Positions 1-8,171 of a stretch of DNA of 64,000 nucleotides are shown one piece after another. The notes beneath the pieces are model-generated. The model worked only from the letters and a program-made list of their open reading frames with translations, did no database searches and was not told the origin of the DNA. The translations under genes and the position numbers were made by a program. Position 1 is the first letter of the stretch, and each line of letters starts with the position of its first letter. Source of the DNA: CAZOHG01 sp964579725 (lineage in GTDB: Bacteria; Zhuqueibacterota; JdFR-76; BMS3Abin05); contig CAZOHG010000003.1 in the NCBI GenBank assembly GCA_964579725.1, forward strand, positions 1 to 64,000. The letters are read 5' to 3'.

Positions 1-2
1 AA

Positions 3-971
3 ACAGATGAGTGGGGACACTTTGTATTCAGAGTATCTAAAGGGACGTATGAAATCATCTTTCACCATTCGCTGTACGAAGAATTGAAACAGCAGGTTGT
101 CATTAACTCGGAGAATATCTGGCTCACGTATCGATTTACAACATGGAAGCGTTTTCAGATTTCAGGGAAGATATTGAAAAAAGACGGCATACCTATTCCG
201 AAAGCCATGATTTTTTTGAAGGGCATAAAAAACCATATCGATACCCTTATTGTTTCCGATCAAAACGGGCAATTTTTATCCAAACTAAGAGGCGGAGATT
301 ATTCGGTATTTGTCTCCAAATTCTCCTACAGGGATACTTCCTTCGTATTCCGACTGGAGTCGGATTCCGTGGTTACAAATTGGTATCTCGGTGTGTCCCC
401 GGATTATTTTCCTTTACATGCAGGAAACCGGTGGGAATATGATTTTTCTGAAATATCCAATCCGAGCGCAGGCGCTACTGCTTATCAGGATAGCGGCAGA
501 CAGGTTATTAAAATTCTCAGCCGGACCTATAATTCCGACGTTGAAAGAAGATATGAAGTTGAAGTTACTTTTTCCGGCATTCGAAAATATGGCATTGCCG
601 ATTGGGGAATGTTTCGGAGTATTGATTCCACGAAAGCAATGGAATACCGTTATACATTTGAAGCGAGAGATCACCTGGTGGACGGCATTTATTTCCCGAT
701 TAAACTGGCGGGAAAATATGATTGGAAAGTCAGATACAGACATTTTATTAAAGCATCCGATTCGGATATAAACACAGGTAATTTTTTTCATATTCACCAA
801 GAGTGGGTTCCTACATTGATTATGACAAAAGACCTTATTTTTGAGGGAGAATACGAAAAAGCTATTTTTGCTCCAAAAATCGGGTTGGTAGCGACGTTAA
901 AAGAAAGTTCTCATCATGATCGTTTTTACACGAGTCGAAAAAAACTGATTGATTTTTACGTCGAGAAATAG
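3..971 (+). CDS. Secreted protein with carboxypeptidase-regulatory-like domain, 5' end missing
   Basis: The frame is open from the first bases of the window, with residues such as TDEWGHFVFRVSKGTYEII before the first possible TTG at 84, so the gene begins outside the window and no start is claimed. The N-terminal visible part, including the segment ISGKILKKDGIPIPKAMIFL and the following DQNGQF, resembles carboxypeptidase-regulatory-like beta-sandwich modules that decorate secreted and surface proteins. After about residue 150 comes a mixed beta region with an aromatic-rich stretch (HAGNRWEYDF) that I cannot assign to a family. No catalytic motif is visible. It is probably an envelope or surface protein, and its substrate and role are unknown. 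A 224-base gap separates it from tnaA, so it is probably not in the same operon. Confidence 0.7.
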   Translation, partial: TDEWGHFVFRVSKGTYEIIFHHSLYEELKQQVVINSENIWLTYRFTTWKRFQISGKILKKDGIPIPKAMIFLKGIKNHIDTLIVSDQNGQFLSKLRGGDYSVFVSKFSYRDTSFVFRLESDSVVTNWYLGVSPDYFPLHAGNRWEYDFSEISNPSAGATAYQDSGRQVIKILSRTYNSDVERRYEVEVTFSGIRKYGIADWGMFRSIDSTKAMEYRYTFEARDHLVDGIYFPIKLAGKYDWKVRYRHFIKASDSDINTGNFFHIHQEWVPTLIMTKDLIFEGEYEKAIFAPKIGLVATLKESSHHDRFYTSRKKLIDFYVEK

Positions 972-1057
972 ACGGAGAAATGAAAAAATGCTGCGACCGG
1001 GTACCGGAAAATGTGCCGATTCCATGATTTGTGAGCACAAAGAATGAATGGAGGCCT

Positions 1058-1147
1058 ATGGTTTTTAAAATCTGCGCTCGCAGAAAATGTTTATTCAATG
1101 GCCTGTACATTTGTCGAACACAACACTTTTTTAAGAGCGAACGGTGA
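1058..1147 (+). CDS. Possible 29-codon leader ORF upstream of tryptophanase gene
   Basis: An ATG at 1058 is preceded by GGAGG at 1050-1054, a rather short 3-base spacing, and opens a 29-codon frame ending 48 bases before the tryptophanase start. The peptide (MVFKICARRKCLF...) has four Cys and many basic residues but no Trp. In enteric bacteria tna operons are controlled by a short TnaC leader peptide with an essential Trp, so position and size are suggestive, but the missing Trp argues against the same mechanism. It may equally be a chance ORF. Confidence 0.2.
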   Translation: MVFKICARRKCLFNGLYICRTQHFFKSER

Positions 1148-1195
1148 CCTTACTATGGGATCTGCCCCGCCTTGGGCAACAAAGGAATTGCAGTC

Positions 1196-2572
1196 ATGAA
1201 AGCCATACCGGAACCTTTTAAAATAAAATCCGTTGAACGCATTAACTTGCCTGACCGAGAAGAGCGGGAGAAGCGCATTCGAGAAGCCGGGTTCAATGTC
1301 TTCTTTCTGCCGGCAGAGAGCATTTACATCGACTTGCTCACTGACAGTGGTACATCAGCCATGAGCGACCGCCAATGGGCCGGAATGATGTTGGGGGACG
1401 AATCGTACGCAGGAAGCCGAAATTATGCGCATTTTGAGCAAACAATCCACCGGATAACGGGATTTGCGCATGTCATTCCCACGCACCAGGGGCGGGCCGC
1501 TGAGAATATTTTGTTCTCAACTTTGGTGCAGGTGGGGCAATTGGTACCCAACAATATTCATTTTGACACGACTCGGGCAAATGTGCTGAACGCCGGCGGT
1601 ACCCCGGTGGATTTGGTTATTGAGGAAGGATTGCACCCCGACGTACTGCACCCGTTCAAGGGGAATGTGGACGTGGGGAAATTGGAAGCCCTGGTTCGGC
1701 GGCACGGAGTGGAGAAAATCCCCCTTGTGATGGTGACCGTCACAAACAACAGTGGGGGCGGGCAGCCGGTTTCGATGGAAAATATTCGGCGCGTCAGTCA
1801 GATTCTCAAAGCACACGGGATTCCCCTTTTCCTGGACGCCTGCCGGTTTGCCGAGAATGCCTATTTTATTCAGCAGCGGGAGCCCGGGTACGGAAAGAAA
1901 TCCGTAGCCGAAATTGCGCGGGAGATGTTTTCTTACGCTGACGGCTGTACCATGAGCGCCAAAAAGGACGGATTGGTCAACATCGGGGGCTTTTTGGCGG
2001 TAAACGACGCCGATTTGGCCCGCGAATTCAAAAATCGGCTCATTCTTCAGGAGGGTTTTCCCACCTATGGGGGATTGGCCGGACGGGATTTAGAAGCCAT
2101 TGCACGGGGTTTGGAAGAGGTGTTGGACGAGCAGTACCTTGCTTATCGAATCGGGCAGGTGCGGTATTTGTCGGAACGACTCACGGCGCTGGGCGTACCG
2201 GTTTTGCAACCACCCGGCGGACATGCCGTCTATTTGGACGCCAGAGCCTTTTTGCCACACATTCCGCAAAGCCAATTCCCTGCCCAGGCGCTTGTGGTAG
2301 CGCTCTACCGCGAAGGGGCAATTCGCGCCGTGGAAATTGGCAGCTTGATGTTTGCCAGCCGGGACCCCGAAACAGGGGAGACCGTTTACCCCAAATTGGA
2401 ATTGGTTCGGCTGGCCATTCCGAGGAGAGTGTACACGAATCTGCATCTGGAGTACGTAGCGGAAGTCATTGAAGAGATTTACCGAAAGCGCGATCAATTA
2501 AAGGGGCTACGGATTACCTACGAAGCCCCCACGCTGCGACATTTTACGGCACGATTAGAGGAAGTGGAATGA
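1196..2572 (+). CDS. tnaA: Tryptophanase (tryptophan indole-lyase)
   Basis: This is a 458-residue PLP enzyme of the beta-eliminating lyase family that splits L-tryptophan to indole, pyruvate and ammonia. The PLP-binding lysine is the second Lys of CTMSAKKDGLVNIGG (about residue 257). PTHQGRAAE, SGSR-like (AGSRNY) and QEGFPTYGGLAGRD are family signatures. It can be told from tyrosine phenol-lyase: where that enzyme has Thr124 and Arg381 for the phenol hydroxyl, this protein has Asp (HFDTT, residue 124) and Ile (AVEIGS, residue 381), the tryptophanase pattern. I chose ATG 1196 because AAAGGA lies nine bases upstream. An in-frame TTG at 1172 would add eight residues. The stop overlaps the following HAD gene by four bases, implying co-transcription. 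Confidence 0.93.
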   Translation: MKAIPEPFKIKSVERINLPDREEREKRIREAGFNVFFLPAESIYIDLLTDSGTSAMSDRQWAGMMLGDESYAGSRNYAHFEQTIHRITGFAHVIPTHQGRAAENILFSTLVQVGQLVPNNIHFDTTRANVLNAGGTPVDLVIEEGLHPDVLHPFKGNVDVGKLEALVRRHGVEKIPLVMVTVTNNSGGGQPVSMENIRRVSQILKAHGIPLFLDACRFAENAYFIQQREPGYGKKSVAEIAREMFSYADGCTMSAKKDGLVNIGGFLAVNDADLAREFKNRLILQEGFPTYGGLAGRDLEAIARGLEEVLDEQYLAYRIGQVRYLSERLTALGVPVLQPPGGHAVYLDARAFLPHIPQSQFPAQALVVALYREGAIRAVEIGSLMFASRDPETGETVYPKLELVRLAIPRRVYTNLHLEYVAEVIEEIYRKRDQLKGLRITYEAPTLRHFTARLEEVE

Positions 2573-3267
2573 TTGGCGGATTTCTATTCGATTTTGACGG
2601 GGTTCTGGTAAACAGCATGCCTTTTCATATTCAAGCGTGGCAGGAAGAGTTTTCGCGCTACGGCGTGCAAATTGATCCGGTGGACGTGTACCTTCGGGAA
2701 GGCAGTCGTGCGGGCGCCATTGGCCGCGCGCTGGTGGAAAAGGCGGGCCTGAATTTGTCCGATGAGCAATTGGCCGCTCTCATTCGACGCAAACGAGACA
2801 TTTACCGGCGAATTACCCGCGCGGGACTCATGCCCGGGGCAAAGGAGCTTCTTTCGGAATTGAAGCAACGGGGCCTCAAGATCGGAATGGTGACCGGTTC
2901 CATTTGGGAAAATATTCACACGGTTTTGGACGATCAGACGATCGCAATGTTTGATGCGGTGGTGACCGGCCGGGATGTATCCCACGGAAAGCCGCACCCC
3001 GAGCCGTACCAAATTGGGGTGGCGCGTTTGGGGTTGGCCCCCGCCGACTGCGTGGTCGTCGAAAATGCCCCCTTCGGAATTGAGTCGGCCAAAAAAGCGG
3101 GGCTGTTTTGTGTGGCCGTAACGTCCACTTTGGACGCGTCGAAGCTAACCGAAGCCGATCTGGTTTTTCCTGACCTGACAAAAATCCGCGAAAATTTGGA
3201 TGCGATTTTGAAAAAGGCGCAAGCGGCGGGTCAAGAAATGCAGGCCGAGGTGGTACAAGCAAAATAA
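2569..3267 (+). CDS. HAD-superfamily hydrolase, beta-phosphoglucomutase-like
   Basis: The 232-residue protein has the four HAD motifs: FDFDGVLVNS at the N-terminus (nucleophile and acid Asp), VTGS near residue 108, Lys in HGKPHPEPY, and VVENAPFGIESAKKAG with the acidic motif IV. The helical cap lies between motif I and motif II. The layout matches the beta-phosphoglucomutase/phosphatase subgroup that hydrolyses small sugar phosphates or moves phosphate on glucose phosphates. Substrate cannot be set from sequence. The ATG overlaps the tryptophanase stop (ATGA), so the two are translationally coupled, although no metabolic link between them is obvious. The lipoprotein gene follows after 15 bases. 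Confidence 0.85.
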   Translation: MIGGFLFDFDGVLVNSMPFHIQAWQEEFSRYGVQIDPVDVYLREGSRAGAIGRALVEKAGLNLSDEQLAALIRRKRDIYRRITRAGLMPGAKELLSELKQRGLKIGMVTGSIWENIHTVLDDQTIAMFDAVVTGRDVSHGKPHPEPYQIGVARLGLAPADCVVVENAPFGIESAKKAGLFCVAVTSTLDASKLTEADLVFPDLTKIRENLDAILKKAQAAGQEMQAEVVQAK

Positions 3268-3282
3268 ATTAGAGGTAGTTGG

Positions 3283-4422
3283 ATGCGCTATTTTTGGGTT
3301 GGTCTTGCTTTTCTCGGGGTGTTGTTGCTGGGCGGGTGTCACACGCAGACCACGGAACCGATCCCCCAAACCCCGAAAATCCGGACCATTCAAGCTCCCG
3401 AGTCCGTTTTTGCTCAAAGCGACACGCCGTTTTATTTTCGGGTGGATGTCACCGATCCGCAGGGCGTTACGGACATCCAGAAGGTGCAGGTGGACGTGCG
3501 TCAGGGGGGAGTCACCTTTTTGAGTGCTCAAATGAAGGATGACGGGCAAAACGGCGATATTATTCCCGGCGACGGGCAATTTACGGCCGCTTTTTCCGGG
3601 ACGCAGTTTTCGGAACACGCGGGTTCCGTTGTTTTTGTGTTTACCGCTCGGGACGCCGAAGGGCACAAAAGTCCCCCTGCTTTGGACACCGTAGCCGTGC
3701 GATCCGGAAGGCAAAATCACCCGCCCCGATTGCTGACCGTTTCGCTTCAAGACAGCGTCAATTTGACAGTTGATTCCGTTTTTGTACTGGAAGCCCGACT
3801 CACTGACCCCGACGGAACAACGGACATTTTAGGTCTGCAGGTGGAAATGTACCCCGAAGGAAGCCTGCGCTCTGTTTTTCGGGACACCTTGCAAGACAAC
3901 GGAAAAGATGGCGATTCCGTTGCCGGTGACGGCCGTGTGCGGCGTGCGTACCCCGCGGTTCAGTTTCAGGGAAAACGCGGGCATTACGTCCTGCGTTTGG
4001 TCGGATTGGACAAAGCGGGGGCCCAAAGCTACCCGAAATTGAAATCCCTCTATTTTTATGGGATCACCCGAAACGATCCGCCTGTTTTGTCGCATGTTTC
4101 GGCGCCGGATTCAATTTCCCGTTCTTCCGTGCACGATTTTGTTTTTTCCGTTCAGGTGTCCGATCCGCAAGGGCCTGAAGACATTGCCGAGGTGTACATT
4201 TTGGTGACCAAACCGGATGGAACACCTTCTTCCGGTAATCCCTTCCGCCTGAACGACCGCGGGCAAAACGGGGACGCCGTGGCTTACGATGGCATTTATT
4301 CCAGTGGATTTCAAATTCCCTCCGGAACAGCGCTGGGTCGGTACATTTTTGAAGTCCACGCCGTAGATGTCTCAGGTGCTCAGGGAAATGTAATTCAACA
4401 CACAATAACGGTGATTCCATGA
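3283..4422 (+). CDS. Lipoprotein with three tandem calcium-motif-like modules
   Basis: The 379-residue protein starts with a lipoprotein signal ending in LLLGGC (Cys19). The rest is three repeats of about 118 residues. Each has a VTDPQG/LTDPDG/VSDPQG stretch (near residues 57, 174 and 293) and, about 30 residues later, an acidic loop: DDGQNGDIIPGDGQF at 86, DNGKDGDSVAGDGRV at 205 and DRGQNGDAVAYDGIY at 325. The loops resemble calcium-binding turns of extracellular beta-sandwich domains. This is inferred, not shown. ATG 3283 has AGAGG upstream. The stop overlaps the start of the propeller gene by four bases, so the two products are likely made together and may act together at the outer membrane. 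Confidence 0.8.
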   Translation: MRYFWVGLAFLGVLLLGGCHTQTTEPIPQTPKIRTIQAPESVFAQSDTPFYFRVDVTDPQGVTDIQKVQVDVRQGGVTFLSAQMKDDGQNGDIIPGDGQFTAAFSGTQFSEHAGSVVFVFTARDAEGHKSPPALDTVAVRSGRQNHPPRLLTVSLQDSVNLTVDSVFVLEARLTDPDGTTDILGLQVEMYPEGSLRSVFRDTLQDNGKDGDSVAGDGRVRRAYPAVQFQGKRGHYVLRLVGLDKAGAQSYPKLKSLYFYGITRNDPPVLSHVSAPDSISRSSVHDFVFSVQVSDPQGPEDIAEVYILVTKPDGTPSSGNPFRLNDRGQNGDAVAYDGIYSSGFQIPSGTALGRYIFEVHAVDVSGAQGNVIQHTITVIP

Positions 4423-5858
4423 AACGCGTGTGGCCAATATTACTGGTGGTGTTTTTCTTTTCAACTGTGGCGGGAGCGCAAATTCTCTCCAAAACCGGCT
4501 GGAAGTTGGGCCCGGCGGCCCCTTCCCCTTTTATTGCCGGAAACAGCGTTACCGACATTCTGGTCAATGGAGAAACGGTGTACCTTGCCGGATCGGGCGG
4601 TTTGAGCCGCACGACGGACGGGGGGCAAACCTGGGAAGTTTTTCGTCACAAAGACGGGCTTGGTCGCGGGGACGTGTCGGCTTTGGCGATCTACGGAAAC
4701 ACGATTTGGGTGGCGACTGGTTTTGACACCTTGACAAAAGACGCGGGACAGCTTTCGGCCGGAGGTGGTCTGAGCTACTCGTCCGACGGCGGAAAGACCT
4801 GGACCCACGTTCCTCAACCGGGAGCCACACCGGTTCAAAATATTACCTACGACATTGCCATTCAGGATTCGACGGTCTGGATTGCCAGCTACGGTGGGGG
4901 ACTCCGAAAATCGAGTGATTGGGGGCAAAGCTGGACGCCCGTTGCCCCGGACAGCTTTAGTTTCGACACCTACGCCCACCTGAACCACCGCGCTTTTTCG
5001 GTCATTTCCACGGGCAACGTGTTGTGGGTGGGCACTGCCGGAGGGATTAACCGGAGCGGCGACGGCGGAAAAACCTGGGTAAATTTCAATCACCAAAATC
5101 AGGAACATTCTATTTCGGGCAATTTTGTGGTCGCGCTGGCACACCAGGAATGGAACGGTCGGACGATTATTTGGGCTGCCACCTGGCCTGCCGTCGATTC
5201 CACGGAATTTCGAGCCGTTTCTTGGACGGACGACGAGGGCTACACCTGGCACACCACCCTTGCAGGTCAAGCGGCCCATAATTTTGCCTTTGACGATTCT
5301 GTTGTGTACGTCGCCACGGACAGCGGTTTGTTCAAATCCGTTGACGGTGGACAGACCTGGGCGCACTACCCGCCCATTGTCGATTCACAGACTGGCGTTC
5401 CGATTTTGACGTCTGAGGTCTACGCTGCTGGTATTTCGCCGGGACCGGTCGTTTGGGTTGGTACGGGTGACGGTCTGGCGCGCACCCAAGACAACGGCCG
5501 CACCTGGACGGTTTTTCGCAAATACGCTGCCCTTCAGGGCCGAGACGAAGACAAAACCTACGCCTACCCCAACCCCTTTTCGCCTTTTCGGCAAAATGTG
5601 TTGAATGGCGTGGGACACGTACGTCTGCACTACGCCCTGACCAAACCGGCGACCATTTCGGTAGAAATTTTCGATTTTTCAATGGATCCGGTTCGTTCGC
5701 TCGTCTCCGGGAAAGTCAGGGCATCCGCCGGTGAATTTGACGAGATTTGGGATGGCACCAACAATTTCGGAACACCTGTGGCAAACGGGGTGTATTTTTA
5801 CCGAATCGAGCGTTCGGGGCAGAAGCCGCTCTGGGGGAAAATTCTGATTTTAAATTGA
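4419..5858 (+). CDS. Secreted beta-propeller protein with T9SS/FlgD-like C-terminal domain
   Basis: The 479-residue product has a signal peptide ending TVAGA before QILSK, so the mature protein would start with Gln. The body carries seven Asp-box/YCF48-type repeats of the form S/T-x-D-x-G-x-T/S-W (TTDGGQTW, SSDGGKTW, SSDWGQSW, SGDGGKTW, TDDEGYTW, SVDGGQTW, TQDNGRTW), which predicts a beta-propeller. The last 95 residues, beginning YAYPNPFSPF and ending NGVYFYRIERSG then KILILN, form an Ig-like domain of the FlgD/T9SS type A kind that targets cargo to type 9 secretion in this superphylum. Two PorV-like genes follow directly. It is a plausible cell-surface cargo. A ligand or enzyme activity cannot be told. 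Confidence 0.85.
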   Translation: MKRVWPILLVVFFFSTVAGAQILSKTGWKLGPAAPSPFIAGNSVTDILVNGETVYLAGSGGLSRTTDGGQTWEVFRHKDGLGRGDVSALAIYGNTIWVATGFDTLTKDAGQLSAGGGLSYSSDGGKTWTHVPQPGATPVQNITYDIAIQDSTVWIASYGGGLRKSSDWGQSWTPVAPDSFSFDTYAHLNHRAFSVISTGNVLWVGTAGGINRSGDGGKTWVNFNHQNQEHSISGNFVVALAHQEWNGRTIIWAATWPAVDSTEFRAVSWTDDEGYTWHTTLAGQAAHNFAFDDSVVYVATDSGLFKSVDGGQTWAHYPPIVDSQTGVPILTSEVYAAGISPGPVVWVGTGDGLARTQDNGRTWTVFRKYAALQGRDEDKTYAYPNPFSPFRQNVLNGVGHVRLHYALTKPATISVEIFDFSMDPVRSLVSGKVRASAGEFDEIWDGTNNFGTPVANGVYFYRIERSGQKPLWGKILILN

Positions 5859-5988
5859 CCGGCATTTGGGGAAAAGGAATTTCCTCATTTTGCCTTCCGA
5901 TCGGTGTGCGGACCGTAGCCTCTGGCGATTATTTTAATGAAATTTGAATGAAAATGGCAAGAAATAGTGTGTGACAAGGAGTGACGGT

Positions 5989-6948
5989 TTGAAAAAACTC
6001 GCAGTGGCAGGTTTTCTTTTCTTTTTCGGAGCAAGTGGCGCTTTCGCCTACGATGCCGGGGGTTTTGCCGGTGCATTCTTGAGAATGGGGGTGGGAGCGC
6101 GCGCCATTGGCATGGGTGGTGCGTTCACCGCGGTGCCCCAATCGGCTGCGGCCGGATTCTACAACCCGGGCGGCCTGCCTTTCCTCAAACGGCGGCAACT
6201 GGCTTTTTCAGGAGGGATTTTGGCGTTGGACCGTGCCCACAATTTTCTGGGGTTTGCGACGGCGCTTCACCCCGGAGCTCAAAAAAAAGGGGCTTTTGAC
6301 GCAGGATTTTCCCTGGCGTGGGTCAACAGTGGGGTGTCCAATATTGACGGCCGGGATGCCGACGGGCAGCCGCAGGGCACGTTTTCTTTTTCGGAAAATG
6401 CCTTTCTTTTTTCATTTGCCATTCAGCCGCTTCCCCGCGCCGCTCTTGGATTTACGGCGAAACTGCTGTACGCCCGAATGCCCGGCGTTGAACAGGACAA
6501 TTCCGCCCTGAGTACCCGGGGCCTGGGGTTGGATTTCGGCTTGCTCGTGAACCCGGTAAAAAATCTCTTTTTGGGAGCGGTTTTGCAGGATGTGCGCTCC
6601 AAATACAGTTGGAACACAGAAGGTGTGTGGGAACGGGGAACCGCCACCATCGACCATTTTCCAAAAGTGCTGCGCCTCGGAGCCTCCTACGCCGTGAACC
6701 GTTCGGGGTTGGTCTCCTTCGACGCCCGTTACAATTTTAAACAAGGGTGGCGTTTTTACGCCGGAGGCGAGTGGGTGTACCAAGACCGTCTGATCGGCCG
6801 TCTTGGCTTTTCCGGAGATCATGTTAGTTTCGGTACTGGCATTCGACTGCGGGTGTGGCGTCTCGACTCGGAACTGGCCTACGCTTACAATGCCATTTCG
6901 GTGCTGCCCCGCGGCGACCAATTCTTAACGTGGCGCGTCGAATTTTAA
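5989..6948 (+). CDS. PorV/PorQ family outer-membrane barrel protein
   Basis: The 319-residue protein starts with a signal peptide ending GASGAFA before YDAGG. The following GVGARAIGMGGAFTAVPQ and FYNPGGL segments are the family hallmark of PorV/PorQ, FadL-like beta-barrels, and the chain ends in an aromatic residue (WRVEF). In Bacteroidetes PorV caps the SprA translocon and collects T9SS cargo, while PorQ acts in cargo attachment. This one cannot be assigned to either. I prefer the TTG at 5989 because AAGGAG lies seven bases upstream and the peptide then begins MKKLAV. An in-frame GTG at 5971 is the alternative. It sits between the propeller cargo and a second family member. Confidence 0.8.
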   Translation: MKKLAVAGFLFFFGASGAFAYDAGGFAGAFLRMGVGARAIGMGGAFTAVPQSAAAGFYNPGGLPFLKRRQLAFSGGILALDRAHNFLGFATALHPGAQKKGAFDAGFSLAWVNSGVSNIDGRDADGQPQGTFSFSENAFLFSFAIQPLPRAALGFTAKLLYARMPGVEQDNSALSTRGLGLDFGLLVNPVKNLFLGAVLQDVRSKYSWNTEGVWERGTATIDHFPKVLRLGASYAVNRSGLVSFDARYNFKQGWRFYAGGEWVYQDRLIGRLGFSGDHVSFGTGIRLRVWRLDSELAYAYNAISVLPRGDQFLTWRVEF

Positions 6949-7223
6949 TTGAATGGTGTGCAATTGGCACCGTTTCAAACGGGGAATTTGCCGGTCCAAT
7001 GAGGGGGAAAGGTTTCTTTTGAGGTTGGAGGAAATTTTCCTGGCAACACAACGCTCAGTTACCGGGGGAAGAAAATCGCCCCTTTTTTCAATGAGTCGAT
7101 GGGTTTGTTTTCAAAAATTCAAAAGAATGCCATGGGTGCCCTCTCGAAAAATGCCGGGTACCCCGGTGCTTTTTGGGTGCCGTTTGGTAGTTTAGTCAGG
7201 TCCTTTGTAGATGGAGGTCAAAT

Positions 7224-8126
7224 TTGCGATTGAAAACTTTGACAGTGGGTTTGAGTGTTTTTTTTCTTTTTCAGGTTTCTTTGGTGCGGGCACAGGTCGG
7301 ATTTTCCGGTTTGGTGCTGGAAGTGGGCGGGCAAGCAGCCGGAATGGGTGAGGCTTACGCCGCCGTTACGTCCACGCCAATGGCGCTGTATTGGAATCCG
7401 GCCGGATTGGGGCGCATTTCACAATTCGAGGTCGGGTTGGCGCACAACCAGTGGGTTCAAAATATTCAAAGTGATTTTGTGGCCGTCGGTTTTCCGACGC
7501 GTCGGGTTAGGTGGGGATTCTTCGCCAATTTGACCAATGTGGGAGGAATTGAATACCGCGAGGGACCCAGCGCCAATCCCATCGCCACGGTAGGTGCAAC
7601 CTCGTTTGTAACCGGCGCCGGAGTGGCCCGGCAGGTAAATAGGTGGCTCACGGTAGGAGCCAGTTTGAAATACATCTACTACAAATTGTTTTTGGATTGG
7701 AGCTGGGGAATGGCTGCCGACGCAGGGGTTCAGGCTCGCCTGCCCGCTAAAGGATTGTTTGCCGCAGCCGTTTTGCAAAATGTTGGCAAAATGACCAAGT
7801 TGTACCAGGAATCCCTTCGGCTTCCGCAGCAAATGCGAATCGGCCTGGCCTACTGGCTGCCACCCCGCTTTTTGGCCGGGAAATGGCTTTTTTCCACCGA
7901 TTATTTCATTGGATTTTCAAGCCAAAATCACCTAAATTTTGGCTTGGAATATGTTTTGTTCGAGCAGCTTTCTCTGCGAATGGGGTACCAAACCAATTAC
8001 GAAATTAAAGATTGGCATTTTGGGGCGGGTTTTCGCGGGCACAATTGGCAGATCGATTACGGTTTTGTACCTCTGAATCTTGGACTTGCGCCTGCGCACC
8101 GATTGTCGCTAAATTTCTATTTGTAA
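7224..8126 (+). CDS. PorV/PorQ family outer-membrane barrel protein, second copy
   Basis: The 300-residue product has a signal peptide ending SLVRA before QVGFSG, giving a predicted N-terminal Gln. GGQAAGMGEAYAAVTSTP and LYWNPAGLG are the PorV/PorQ signature, and the C-terminus (SLNFYL) is compatible with a final barrel strand. It is related to the gene at 5989 but clearly diverged. The start is TTG with GGAGGT about six bases upstream. The 275 bases before it hold no convincing gene. A 44-codon frame (7099-7233) lacks a ribosome site. With the neighbouring cargo-like propeller, a role in T9SS export or surface display is a reasonable inference. Confidence 0.8.
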   Translation: MRLKTLTVGLSVFFLFQVSLVRAQVGFSGLVLEVGGQAAGMGEAYAAVTSTPMALYWNPAGLGRISQFEVGLAHNQWVQNIQSDFVAVGFPTRRVRWGFFANLTNVGGIEYREGPSANPIATVGATSFVTGAGVARQVNRWLTVGASLKYIYYKLFLDWSWGMAADAGVQARLPAKGLFAAAVLQNVGKMTKLYQESLRLPQQMRIGLAYWLPPRFLAGKWLFSTDYFIGFSSQNHLNFGLEYVLFEQLSLRMGYQTNYEIKDWHFGAGFRGHNWQIDYGFVPLNLGLAPAHRLSLNFYL

Positions 8127-8171
8127 GGCCAGCGGGAACCAGATGGCAGGCGGATTGGAACGGGAGATTCG

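Noticed and set aside
1196..2572. Tyrosine phenol-lyase instead of tryptophanase
   Set aside because: The two positions that bind the phenol hydroxyl in that enzyme are Asp and Ile here, matching tryptophanase.
4461..5366. A 301-codon minus-strand frame opposite the propeller gene
   Set aside because: Arg/Pro/Gly-rich translation typical of a shadow of a coding strand. The plus-strand gene has repeats and a signal peptide.
7099..7233. A 44-codon frame between the two PorV-like genes
   Set aside because: No ribosome site, overlaps the next gene's start, and no similarity noticed.
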